Source: a bacterium
GTDB lineage: Bacteria; Vulcanimicrobiota; Vulcanimicrobiia; Vulcanimicrobiales; SCRA01
Direction: 5' to 3'
Length of the DNA stretch: 12,954 nucleotides
NCBI GenBank assembly: GCA_028869325.1
Contig: JAGWST010000073.1
Coordinates: forward strand, 1-12,954
The number at the start of each line of letters is the position of its first letter. Positions within the stretch are counted from its first letter, which is position 1. Under the pieces are notes generated by a model, which did not search any database, was not told the DNA's origin, and was given only the letters and a program-made list of their open reading frames with translations. The position numbers were made by a program, and so were the translations under genes. Positions 7,164 through 12,954 of the stretch are shown one piece after another.

Positions 7164-8167
7164 GGTCGTAGAACCTCCGAGGGCGAGATGCCCTCCAAAT
7201 AGATGCGCCGGATGATCCCCTCGAGGTCCGGCTCCTCGATCGCCACGTCGCGCACTGCGTAGCGTGCCACCAGGGCTGTAATGAGGCGATCGGCCGAGAT
7301 CGCGCCGCGATCGAAGGCGAAGCGGGCCGTGCAGCGGTCCGTGTGCTCGAGCGTGGCCCCCTCGACGACCACGTGGTCCTGCGGCTCCGCGAACTCCACG
7401 ACCAATCGCCGGGTGCGCCCGTAGGCGTCCTTGAGATCCTCGATCGTGCCGTCGTAGAGCAGCCGTCCACGGTCGATGATCACGATGCGCCGGCACAGGC
7501 GCTCGACATCGGCCAGATCGTGCGTCGTCAACAGCACGGTGGTGCCGCGCTGCTGATTGATCCGCAGGATGAACTCCCGGATGGCCTCCTTGGCCACCAC
7601 GTCCAGGCCGATCGTCGGTTCGTCCAAGTAGACCACGCGGGGATCGTGGAGGAGGGCGGCGGCGAAGTCGCCGCGCATGCGCTGGCCGAGCGAGAGCTGG
7701 CGAACCGGCGTATCCAGGAACTCTCCCATCTCCAGGATATCGATGAACTCGTCCAGGTTCACGCGGTAGCGCGCGCGGGGGATGTCGTAGATCGCGCGCA
7801 GCAGCTCGAAGGACTCGCGTAGCGGAAGGTCCCAGTAGAGCTGGCTGCGCTGTCCAAAGACCACGCCGATGTTGCGGGCATTCTCCGTTCGGCGCCGCCA
7901 CGGGATCAAGCCCGCAACCTCGACCACGCCCGACGTCGGCACCAGGATGCCGGTCAGCATCTTGATGGTGGTCGATTTCCCCGCGCCGTTCGGACCGAGG
8001 TATCCGATCAGCTCGCCGGCCGCGATCTCCATGCTCACGTCGGAGACGGCGACGGTCTCCGCGAAGGCCGGAGAGAAGAGCGCGCGCAGGGCGCCGGCCA
8101 CGCCAGGGCGCCGCTGGGGGCGGCGGAAGACTTTGCGCAAGTCGCGCGTTCGGACGATCGGCTCCAT
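7160..8167 (-). CDS. ABC transporter ATPase (daunorubicin-resistance / COG4586-like exporter)
   Basis: This 335-residue nucleotide-binding subunit has all expected motifs: Walker A GPNGAGKST (58-66), Q-loop Gln106 in VFGQRSQL, signature LSLGQ (158-162), Walker B VVYLDEP (178-184) followed by TIGLD, and switch His216 in TTHD. The signature is the LSLGQR form with a following RMRGDFAAALLHDP, characteristic of the large-ATPase group that pairs with two ABC-2 permeases. The N-terminal insert (about 15-38) and the C-terminal domain of about 90 residues are usual for that group. It hydrolyses ATP on the cytoplasmic face to drive export of an unidentified substrate. The ATG at 8167 has only a poor Shine-Dalgarno. 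It is the first gene of a four-gene minus-strand operon and its stop overlaps the next gene by 4 nt. Confidence 0.95.
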   Translation of the reverse strand: MEPIVRTRDLRKVFRRPQRRPGVAGALRALFSPAFAETVAVSDVSMEIAAGELIGYLGPNGAGKSTTIKMLTGILVPTSGVVEVAGLIPWRRRTENARNIGVVFGQRSQLYWDLPLRESFELLRAIYDIPRARYRVNLDEFIDILEMGEFLDTPVRQLSLGQRMRGDFAAALLHDPRVVYLDEPTIGLDVVAKEAIREFILRINQQRGTTVLLTTHDLADVERLCRRIVIIDRGRLLYDGTIEDLKDAYGRTRRLVVEFAEPQDHVVVEGATLEHTDRCTARFAFDRGAISADRLITALVARYAVRDVAIEEPDLEGIIRRIYLEGISPSEVLRP

Positions 8168-8221
8168 CGCTGCGAGCGTCTTTGGCAGGCACCGACCTTG
8201 CTACCTGCGGAATGATCGCGC
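8168..8221. promoter_or_regulatory. 54-bp divergent intergenic region (ABC operon / kinase-MFS operon)
   Basis: Two oppositely oriented operons start on either side of this gap, so it must hold, or lie downstream of, promoters for both. A TTGGCA occurs on the plus strand near 8182-8187, but no -10-like hexamer sits at a 16-18 bp distance. I see no convincing operator palindrome. The assignment rests on gene arrangement only. Confidence 0.4.
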
Positions 8222-8830
8222 ATGATCGTCGCCATCGCGCGCCAGTTCGGAGCGGGCACCAACCGGGTCGCCGCCGCCGCCGCGGCGGGGCTGGGCTACG
8301 AGCTGGTGGCCGATCAATTGCCCGAGACGGTGGCGATCCGCTTGGATACCAGCCCCGAAGACATCCGTGGTAGCGAGCAGGCCGTGCTCTCCTTCGGCGA
8401 GCGCCTCCTGCGCTCGCTTCAGGCGGCGACGCCCGAGGTCGGCGCCGCGCTGGAGAGCGCCGACGATGACGTGGTGCGCGAGATCCAGCGCCTGGTGCGC
8501 GAGTACGCCGAGCGGGGCAACTGCGTGATCGTGGGGCACGGTGCCACGGCGATCCTGCGCGGGCGCCCGGACGTGGTCAGCGTGCTCGTCGGCGCGCCGA
8601 TCGAGTGGCGCGCGCAGCGGATCGCGGATTGGTGGAAGGTCTCTCCCGAGGTCGCTCGCGCCGAGATCGAGCGCGTCGATCGCGCGCGGCTGGCGTACGT
8701 CACGCGGCACTACGGCGCTGATGCCAGCGAGCCCGGGCGCTATGCGCTCACCGTCGATACACAGGCGCTGGGATTCGAAGCCGCGGCGGCAGCCATCGTG
8801 GCCGCCGTGCAGGCGAAGTCGCCGGCGTGA
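8222..8830 (+). CDS. Cytidylate-kinase-like P-loop family protein
   Basis: This 202-residue protein matches the cytidylate-kinase-like family by pattern. The N-terminus MIVAIARQFGAGTNRVA parallels the 'I-I-S-R-E-x-GSGG' opening, with the usual loss of the Walker lysine. Then comes GLGYELVADQL (family: 'LGxPxxDxxL'), the central strand RGNCVIVGHGATAIL, and DVVSVLVGAPIEWRAQRIADW, the region corresponding to the LID and phosphate-contacting Arg residues of nucleotide kinases. A helix with EIERVDRARLAYVTRHYG and a final YALTVDTQALGFEAA complete the fold. Family members are annotated as nucleoside-monophosphate-kinase-like, but their substrates are largely untested; this is not housekeeping Cmk, whose Walker A is intact. 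ATG 8222 fits the family start. The stop overlaps the MFS gene's GTG by 4 nt, so the two are translationally coupled. Confidence 0.85.
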   Translation: MIVAIARQFGAGTNRVAAAAAAGLGYELVADQLPETVAIRLDTSPEDIRGSEQAVLSFGERLLRSLQAATPEVGAALESADDDVVREIQRLVREYAERGNCVIVGHGATAILRGRPDVVSVLVGAPIEWRAQRIADWWKVSPEVARAEIERVDRARLAYVTRHYGADASEPGRYALTVDTQALGFEAAAAAIVAAVQAKSPA

Positions 8831-10095
8831 AGCAACGCGTTCCCCTCCCCAACGAAGTTGAAGAGCCACCGCCACGACGGCGGCTCTCTGCCTTCGAGCC
8901 GCTCGCCTTTCGCGACTTTCGGCTGCTCTGGAGCGGTCTTCTGCTGGGCAACATCGGCAGTTGGATGCAGATCACGGCGCTAGGCTATCTGGTGGCCACG
9001 CTCGCGCCGAGCCCGGCGCTGGCGCCGCTCTACCTTGGTCTGGTGGGTCTCTCACGCGCTGTCCCCGTCGTCGCGTTCTCGCCGATCGCCGGACTTGCCG
9101 CGGATCGCCTGCCGCGGCGCCGCGTGCTGCTGGCGACGAACAGCGCGATGCTCCTGCTCTCCACGACCTTGGCGCTTGCGACCTACACGCATCGGGTCAA
9201 CATCGGCATCATCCTCGCGATCTCGGCGGGGCTGGCCGCAGTGATGTCCTTCGACTCTCCGGCGCGGCAGAGCTGGGTGCCGATCATGGTGCCGCGGCGG
9301 CTGGTTGCGAGCGCCATCGGGCTCAACAGCGTCGCGTTCAATCTGCCTTCGGTGATCGGCCCGGCGCTGGCTGGTCCCCTCATCGCAACGGCGGGCGTCG
9401 CCGGATGCTTCGCGGCTAACGCGTGCTCCTATCTGGCGGTCGTCTTAGCCGTCTGCGCCATGGACGATGCGCCGCCGTCGCTGACGGCCAAGGAGAGTGC
9501 CTTCGAATCGATCCGTGCCGGCCTGGTCTTCCTGCGGCGCCACGAGACGCTGCGCTGGGTGGTCCTCTTCTTGACGGTCTCCGCCCTGTTGGCACGTCCG
9601 TTCTTTCAACTGCTCCCCGATTACGCGCTCAATCAGCTGAAGACGGGGGTCCTGGGCTACACCTCGATCATGATCGCCAACGGACTGGGCGGCTTTGCCG
9701 GCGCGCTGATCGCGGCATTCCTCGGCGGCATTCGCCGCCGCGGCATGGTGTGGACGTGGACCGGCGTGGGCTTGGGCGCCGGCGTGGCCGTGCTCGGCGT
9801 CACGTTCTCGCTCCCGGCCGCGGTTGCCGAGCTGGTGGTGATCGGCGCGCTGACGCTGGTCTTCATCAACTCCAGCAACGTCTTGATCCAGACGCTCTCG
9901 CCCGACGAGATGCGCGGGCGCGCCATCTCCGTCTACACGATGGTGTTGCTGGGCCTGGTGCCGGGAGGAGCTCTCCTGCTGGGCGCGATCGGATCCGCGG
10001 TCGGCGTCGGTTGGACGTTCGTCGGTGCCGGCTGCGCCACCGCACTCGCCGGCGCTTGGGTCTGGATCACCAGCCCACAGGTGCGCCGCATATAA
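8827..10095 (+). CDS. MFS exporter, EntS-like (MFS_3 family)
   Basis: This is a 422-residue major facilitator transporter with 12 likely helices. After a proline-rich cytoplasmic lead of about 25 residues come FRLLWSGLLLGNIGSWMQ (helix 1, with the GNxGSWMQ feature of the EntS-like group), then motif A GLAADRLPRRRVLL between helices 2 and 3, and SFDSPARQSWVPIMVPR with LNSVAFNLPSVIGPALAGPL around helices 4-5. The two halves are joined by a cytoplasmic loop near residue 215. Members of this group export siderophores, macrolides and other small molecules by proton exchange; the substrate here is unknown. The GTG start overlaps the upstream kinase-like gene (GTGA). The TAA stop is shared with the T-tract of the terminator serving the facing histone-like gene. 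Confidence 0.93.
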   Translation: MKQRVPLPNEVEEPPPRRRLSAFEPLAFRDFRLLWSGLLLGNIGSWMQITALGYLVATLAPSPALAPLYLGLVGLSRAVPVVAFSPIAGLAADRLPRRRVLLATNSAMLLLSTTLALATYTHRVNIGIILAISAGLAAVMSFDSPARQSWVPIMVPRRLVASAIGLNSVAFNLPSVIGPALAGPLIATAGVAGCFAANACSYLAVVLAVCAMDDAPPSLTAKESAFESIRAGLVFLRRHETLRWVVLFLTVSALLARPFFQLLPDYALNQLKTGVLGYTSIMIANGLGGFAGALIAAFLGGIRRRGMVWTWTGVGLGAGVAVLGVTFSLPAAVAELVVIGALTLVFINSSNVLIQTLSPDEMRGRAISVYTMVLLGLVPGGALLLGAIGSAVGVGWTFVGAGCATALAGAWVWITSPQVRRI

Positions 10096-10121
10096 AAAAA
10101 AGCGAGGCGGACGCGCCTCGC
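10094..10121 (-). terminator. Strong intrinsic terminator of the histone-like gene
   Basis: On the minus strand, GCGAGGCG (10121-10114) pairs with CGCCTCGC (10109-10102) around a 4-nt loop. It is followed by eight Ts (10101-10094). An 8-bp GC-rich stem with a T8 tract is a textbook rho-independent terminator for the minus-strand gene ending at 10157. The T-tract overlaps the last two bases of the facing MFS stop codon. Read on the plus strand, no T-tract follows. Confidence 0.9.
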
Positions 10122-10133
10122 AAGGGGATGGGG

Positions 10134-10151
10134 CGGGCCGATACCGGCCCG
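10134..10151 (-). terminator. Accessory hairpin between the histone-like stop and its terminator
   Basis: CGGGCCG (10134-10140) and CGGCCCG (10145-10151) form a 7-bp stem with an ATAC loop, 5 nt after the histone-like stop codon and 12 nt before the main terminator stem. It lacks its own T-tract. It may stabilise the 3' end of the transcript or serve plus-strand readthrough from the MFS gene. Confidence 0.4.
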
Positions 10152-10156
10152 TCCAG

Positions 10157-10480
10157 CTACATCGCGACGACCGGAGCCTTCTTTGCGGCGGCCTTGCGGG
10201 CAGCGGGTTTCCGGGCGGCCGGCTTGCGAGCGACCCGCTTGCGAGCCGTGGATTTCTTCGCGGCCTTCTTGCGGGTGGTCTTCTTGCGGGCCGTGCTCTT
10301 GCGAGCGGTCTTCTTGCGGGTGGTCTTCTTGCGAGCGGCGCTCTTGCGGGCGGTGCTCTTACGAGCGGTCTTCTTGCGGGTGGTCTTCTTGCGAGCGGTG
10401 CTCTTACGGGCGGTGCTCTTGCGAGCGGTCTTCTTTGCGGCCGGCTTTTTCGCGGCCTTCTTACGTTTGGCAGCTGCCAT
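10157..10480 (-). CDS. Histone H1-like Lys/Arg/Ala-rich nucleoid protein with internal repeats
   Basis: This is a 107-residue protein of extreme composition: 49 Lys+Arg (46%), the rest almost all Ala, Thr, Ser and Pro, with no Asp, Glu or aromatic residue. It resembles the C-terminal tails of eukaryotic histone H1 and bacterial H1-like proteins (chlamydial Hc1/Hc2, AlgP, Bordetella BpH1), which bind and condense DNA without sequence specificity. Residues 18-72 are a tandem array: pentapeptides of the form TARKS, TARKK or TTRKK, grouped into 20-residue units. The ends are AAKKP- and ARKPAARKP-type. The ATG at 10480 is chosen; AAAGGA lies about 12 nt upstream. A TTG at 10489, three codons upstream, is the alternative. 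A strong terminator follows. The gene faces the MFS gene and may be monocistronic. Disorder and DNA binding are inferred from composition alone. Confidence 0.85.
   Translation of the reverse strand: MAAAKRKKAAKKPAAKKTARKSTARKSTARKKTTRKKTARKSTARKSAARKKTTRKKTARKSTARKKTTRKKAAKKSTARKRVARKPAARKPAARKAAAKKAPVVAM
10265..10429 (-). repeat. Coding tandem repeat, 60-bp units (2.75 copies) made of 15-bp subunits
   Basis: The 165 bp encoding residues 18-72 of the histone-like protein read as units of 20, 20 and 15 residues: (TARKS TARKS TARKK TTRKK), (TARKS TARKS AARKK TTRKK), (TARKS TARKK TTRKK). At DNA level, segments 60 bp apart (for example 10321-10375 and 10381-10435) differ at only three positions. 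Loss or gain of a 15- or 60-bp unit would keep the frame, so the length is likely to vary among strains. Confidence 0.85.
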
Positions 10481-10598
10481 GTACGTCAAAGGTCCTTTCT
10501 CGGCGGATCTCTCCGCCGGGCATTGGGACCTAGGTTTGACTTCCGAACCGCTAGTGCCTTCTTTTTTTGCAGGGAATTCAAAAAAAAGTAGGTGGGGG
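10481..10598 (-). promoter_or_regulatory. Upstream region of the histone-like gene: AT tracts and 5' leader hairpin
   Basis: This 118-bp gap holds the signals for the histone-like gene. Just upstream of its ribosome-binding site, CGGCGGA and TCCGCCG (10501-10518) form a 7-bp stem closed by a GAGA tetraloop on the minus strand. Further up are T7 (10562-10568) and A8 (10580-10587) tracts on the plus strand, conspicuous in this GC-rich DNA and possibly an UP-element-like or bent segment. An ACCTAGGT palindrome lies at 10528-10535. I cannot assign a confident -35/-10 pair. The A8 tract reads as T8 on the minus strand after the small membrane gene, but has no GC stem before it. Confidence 0.4.
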
Positions 10599-10778
10599 TC
10601 ACGGAGCGGGTGGTCTGCTCTGTTGGCGTCCGCGTACGACGCGCAGCGTGTAGGCGACGCCGACGATGATGGCGGCGAGGATCGCGGCGACGATCACCAC
10701 CTTGACCAAGAACGCCAGCACCACCAATGCCACGATGACGGCGGCGACGATCAGCGTGATTTTGACGAAGCTCTCCAT
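10599..10778 (-). CDS. Small membrane protein, 59 residues, two hydrophobic helices
   Basis: I do not recognise this gene. From the ATG at 10778 it reads MESFVKITLIV..., with two hydrophobic stretches (about residues 7-25 and 27-45) separated by a single Lys26, then a basic, proline-containing tail RVVRGRQQSRPPAP. This suggests a helical hairpin or one long bent helix in the membrane with a cytoplasmic C-terminus. GGAGG lies 13 nt upstream of the ATG, longer than ideal. The frame remains open further upstream, but that part (to 11081) is antisense to the helicase gene and non-hydrophobic, so the short form is preferred. The gene is divergent from the helicase gene and upstream of the histone-like gene on the same strand, so the two could share a transcript. 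The clean hydrophobic pattern supports a real gene; function is unknown. Confidence 0.6.
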   Translation of the reverse strand: MESFVKITLIVAAVIVALVVLAFLVKVVIVAAILAAIIVGVAYTLRVVRGRQQSRPPAP

Positions 10779-10884
10779 CAGGGTTTTGCAACCTCCGTCC
10801 GCTCCTACCGCGCTGTGGGGCGCGATGTTTCGTGCCGGACCGTGGGGCAGGAGCGGCGTCTGCCGGCGTGAAGGCCTGGGCGCC
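10779..10884. promoter_or_regulatory. 106-bp divergent region (small membrane gene / helicase)
   Basis: This gap separates the minus-strand membrane-protein gene from the plus-strand helicase gene and should contain the start signals of both. I see no convincing promoter hexamers. An in-frame ATG at 10825 would extend the helicase by 20 residues across part of the region. The added residues do not look like the family N-terminus, so I keep the region as non-coding. Confidence 0.35.
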
Positions 10885-12954
10885 GTGAGCACCGTCTTCT
10901 CTGAGCTCCATCCAACCGTCGCTGCCTGGGCGGAGCGCACGCTGGAGCGTCCGACCGAGCCGCAGATTGCCGCGCTGCCCGCGATCGCGGCCGGCCGCAA
11001 TGTGTTGATCTCCAGCCCCACGGGCACCGGTAAGACGTTGGCGGCCTTTCTGCCGCAGTTCTCACGCCTGGCGGAGCGCATCGACCGCGACGAACTCTAT
11101 CCGCGGCCGATCATCCTCTATATCTCGCCGCTGCGGGCGCTGGGCTACGACGTGGAGCACAATCTGCGCCGCCCGCTGCGCCAGATGGGACTCCTGGAGC
11201 ATCCGCTGGCCGCACGCCCGGAGCGGCGTCGCGGCCGCCTGCGCGAGCGCTCGATCCGGACCGGCGTGCGCACCGGCGACACCCCGCACAGCGAGCGGCG
11301 CCTGATGCTGGCGTCCCCGCCGCACATCCTCATCACCACGCCGGAGTCGTTCGCCTTGATGCTGGCCCTGCGCAGCTACCGGGAGCGGCTGCGTAACCTG
11401 GAGTGCGTGATCGTCGACGAGATTCACGCCCTGGCGTCGAACAAGCGCGGCTGCCAGCTCGCCCTGCACTTGGAGAGCCTTGAAGAGCTCTCCGCCGGAG
11501 CTCTGCAGCGCATTGGCCTCTCCGCGACGGTGGCCCCGCTCGAGCGCGTCGCCGCATTTCTGAGCGGCGTCGGCCGGCCCTGCGAGATCGCCGGCGCACG
11601 GGGCGTGCGCCGCACCGGCTTGCGCATCGCCATTCCCTTTGCCGGCGCGATGGCGCCGATGGCGCAGGTAGGGCGTGAGGTCGGCCGTCAGATCGAAGGC
11701 GCGCGCGGGGCGCTGGTGTTCTGCAACGTGCGCTCGCAGGCGGAGCGCATCGCCCACGAGCTGGGCGGTGACGGCGTGATCGGCCCGGCGGCGCTCGATC
11801 CCGATCCGCGCGGCGGCGAGGATCTCCAACAGGCGCCGGCGGCGGGTCTGCCGGAGCGGCGCATCGGCGTCCACCATAGTGCCATCGAGCGCAATCTCCG
11901 CCATCGGGTCGAAGCCGGCTTGCGCTCCGGAGAGCTTCACGCGGTGGTCTGCTCCGCCTCTTTAGAACTTGGCATCGACGTCGGGTTCGTCGATCGTGTC
12001 TGCATCGTGGGTGGAGCGCGCGGGGTGGCTGCCACGCTGCAACGCGTCGGCCGGGCCGGCCACGTGCCGGGTGGCATCGCCGAGGGTGTGGTGGTGGCCC
12101 AGGATCGCGACGACATCATCGAGGCGGCGGCTACGCGGCGGCTGATCGCCGACGGCGTCGTGGAGGAGATCGAGATTCCCACCGCTCCGCTCGACGTGCT
12201 GGCGCAGTGGCTGGTCGGCAGCGTGGTGCCCAACCGCGAGCTCTCGATGGAAGAGGCCCTGCGCATCGCTTGCCGCGCCCTGCCATATGCCGCTCTCACC
12301 GAGGGCGATCTGCGGGAGGTGGTCGCCTATCTGGCGGGTGCCGGCGTGGGCGGAGAGCGAGCCAACGTCAACCGTTTGAGTTTCGACGGCCGAGTGATGC
12401 GGGGACCCGGGCGCGCCGCGGCCTCCGCGTACTACGACAACGCGGGGACGATCCCCGATACCGTCATGGTGAGCGTGGTCGACCGCGAGGGCGAGGCGAT
12501 CGGCCGCGTGGAGGAGGACTTTGCGCACCGGCTCCAGGTCGGCGACGCCTTCCTCTTATCTGGGCGCGCGCTGCGCGTGGTGGAGGCGCGCGGCTCTGTG
12601 GTGCGCGTCGCCCCGCACCGCGGGAAGCCGACGGTCCCCACTTGGTCGAGCCACATGCGCGGCGCCACGCCCCCGTTGGCGCGGGAGATCGGCCGCCTGC
12701 GGCGCGAGTGCGCCGAGGCGCTAGGCAGCGGCGGGCCGCGCGCGGCCGCCGCCTACCTTGCCCGGCGCTATGCCTTGGAAGGTGAGGAGGGCGCGCACGT
12801 AGTGCGCTACGTCGCCCAACAACTCGCCGTCTCGGCCGTGGCCCACGACCGTGCGGCGATCGTCGAGCTCTACCGTTTCGACGGCGCACAGAGTGCCGTC
12901 TTCCACACGTGCGCGGGCCGCCGCGTCAATGAGACGCTGGCGCGCGCCGTCGCC
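10885..12954 (+). CDS. Lhr-family superfamily-2 DNA helicase (core), cut by window end
   Basis: The first 690 residues of an Lhr-type (large helicase-related) ATP-dependent helicase are present; Lhr proteins characterised in mycobacteria and archaea are 3'-5' translocases acting in DNA repair. Motifs in order: Gln27 of the Q-motif, Walker A SPTGTGKT (44-51), motif Ia ISPLRAL (80-86), TTPES (Ib), motif II DEIH (178-181), motif III SAT (213-215), SLELGID (V) and motif VI QRVGRAGH (386-393). After the two RecA folds come IPTAPLDVLAQWLVG and a winged-helix/beta-barrel region (DTVMVSVVDREGEAIG, VGDAFLLSGRALRVV) as in Lhr-Core. The usual HHGSL of motif IV reads HHSAI here. The GTG at 10885 (AAGG 11 nt upstream) aligns with the family start LHPTVAAWAERTL. 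The gene runs off the right edge without a stop. Confidence 0.94.
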   Translation, partial: MSTVFSELHPTVAAWAERTLERPTEPQIAALPAIAAGRNVLISSPTGTGKTLAAFLPQFSRLAERIDRDELYPRPIILYISPLRALGYDVEHNLRRPLRQMGLLEHPLAARPERRRGRLRERSIRTGVRTGDTPHSERRLMLASPPHILITTPESFALMLALRSYRERLRNLECVIVDEIHALASNKRGCQLALHLESLEELSAGALQRIGLSATVAPLERVAAFLSGVGRPCEIAGARGVRRTGLRIAIPFAGAMAPMAQVGREVGRQIEGARGALVFCNVRSQAERIAHELGGDGVIGPAALDPDPRGGEDLQQAPAAGLPERRIGVHHSAIERNLRHRVEAGLRSGELHAVVCSASLELGIDVGFVDRVCIVGGARGVAATLQRVGRAGHVPGGIAEGVVVAQDRDDIIEAAATRRLIADGVVEEIEIPTAPLDVLAQWLVGSVVPNRELSMEEALRIACRALPYAALTEGDLREVVAYLAGAGVGGERANVNRLSFDGRVMRGPGRAAASAYYDNAGTIPDTVMVSVVDREGEAIGRVEEDFAHRLQVGDAFLLSGRALRVVEARGSVVRVAPHRGKPTVPTWSSHMRGATPPLAREIGRLRRECAEALGSGGPRAAAAYLARRYALEGEEGAHVVRYVAQQLAVSAVAHDRAAIVELYRFDGAQSAVFHTCAGRRVNETLARAVA

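Noticed and set aside
6399..8192. Apparent single 597-codon minus-strand gene starting at 8192
   Set aside because: Only the part after 7163 makes sense (the beta-helix protein). The upstream part is the out-of-frame shadow of the ABC ATPase, which has all motifs in another frame. It is not a fusion.
10265..10429. Possible CRISPR-like array because of regular repeats
   Set aside because: The units are contiguous 15/60-bp repeats without unique spacers and are explained by the coding frame.
10183..10533. Cys/Ser/Arg-rich repetitive plus-strand frame resembling a metallothionein-like or keratin-like protein
   Set aside because: It is the antisense reading of the Lys/Arg-rich histone-like repeats (CTT/GCG codons read as Cys/Ser); the start context is poor and the leader hairpin lies inside it.
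10580..10601. T8 tract (minus strand) after the small membrane gene as its intrinsic terminator
   Set aside because: No GC-rich stem precedes it on that strand (the preceding bases are C-rich CCCCCACC), so the standard structure is absent.
9423..10871. Plus-strand frame of 482 codons spanning the MFS 3' half, the terminator and the histone-like gene
   Set aside because: It crosses a strong terminator, reads the histone array backwards as Leu/Arg/Val repeats, and its start overlaps a well-supported MFS frame.
11062..11940. Minus-strand frame of 292 codons opposite the helicase
   Set aside because: It is antisense to the helicase with motifs Ib to V intact on the plus strand, and its product is low in recognisable features.

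Overview
The window is a GC-rich, densely packed bacterial segment with many GTG starts and 1-8 nt gene overlaps. It contains no rRNA, tRNA, CRISPR array, transposase or phage gene. The protein set (TypA, Lhr-type helicase, NhaP-type antiporter, S9 peptidase, a three-part ABC-2 exporter) is broadly bacterial. I read it as chromosome from a high-GC, probably uncultured lineage. A phylum such as Eremiobacterota (WPS-2) would fit my impression of the style, but nothing here proves it.

Layout. (1) 1-2466, minus strand: an EamA/DMT permease (2466->1606), an NhaP-type cation/proton antiporter coupled to it by a TGATG junction (1606->491), then the start of typA/bipA (391->beyond the left edge). (2) 2515-4599, plus strand: a complete prolyl-oligopeptidase-family (S9) peptidase, divergent from the permease. 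(3) 8167-4700, minus strand: an ABC exporter operon of ATPase, a gamma-carbonic-anhydrase-like left-handed beta-helix protein, and two ABC-2 permeases. The beta-helix gene sits between the ATPase and permease genes and lacks the residues expected to bind zinc. The only real gap in the operon (6303-6398) is framed by a 24-bp direct repeat around a hairpin with a T-tract. (4) 8222-10095, plus strand: a cytidylate-kinase-like protein coupled by GTGA to an MFS exporter, divergent from the ABC operon across 54 bp. (5) 10480-10157, minus strand: a 107-residue histone-H1-like protein, 46% Lys+Arg with no acidic residue, built from 5-residue and 20-residue repeats and followed by a strong intrinsic terminator that overlaps the MFS stop codon. 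(6) 10778-10599, minus strand: a 59-residue two-helix membrane protein. (7) 10885-right edge, plus strand: an Lhr-family DNA helicase, incomplete at the window end.

Working together. The centre of the window is a transport block: DMT permease, antiporter, ABC-2 exporter and MFS exporter, with no substrate identifiable. The right side concerns DNA: a nucleoid-coating tail-like protein and a repair helicase. The most unusual items are the apparently non-catalytic beta-helix protein inside the ABC operon, the repeat/hairpin cassette that fills the gap between two of its genes, and the internally repetitive histone-like gene. I found no clear new defence or mobile system.
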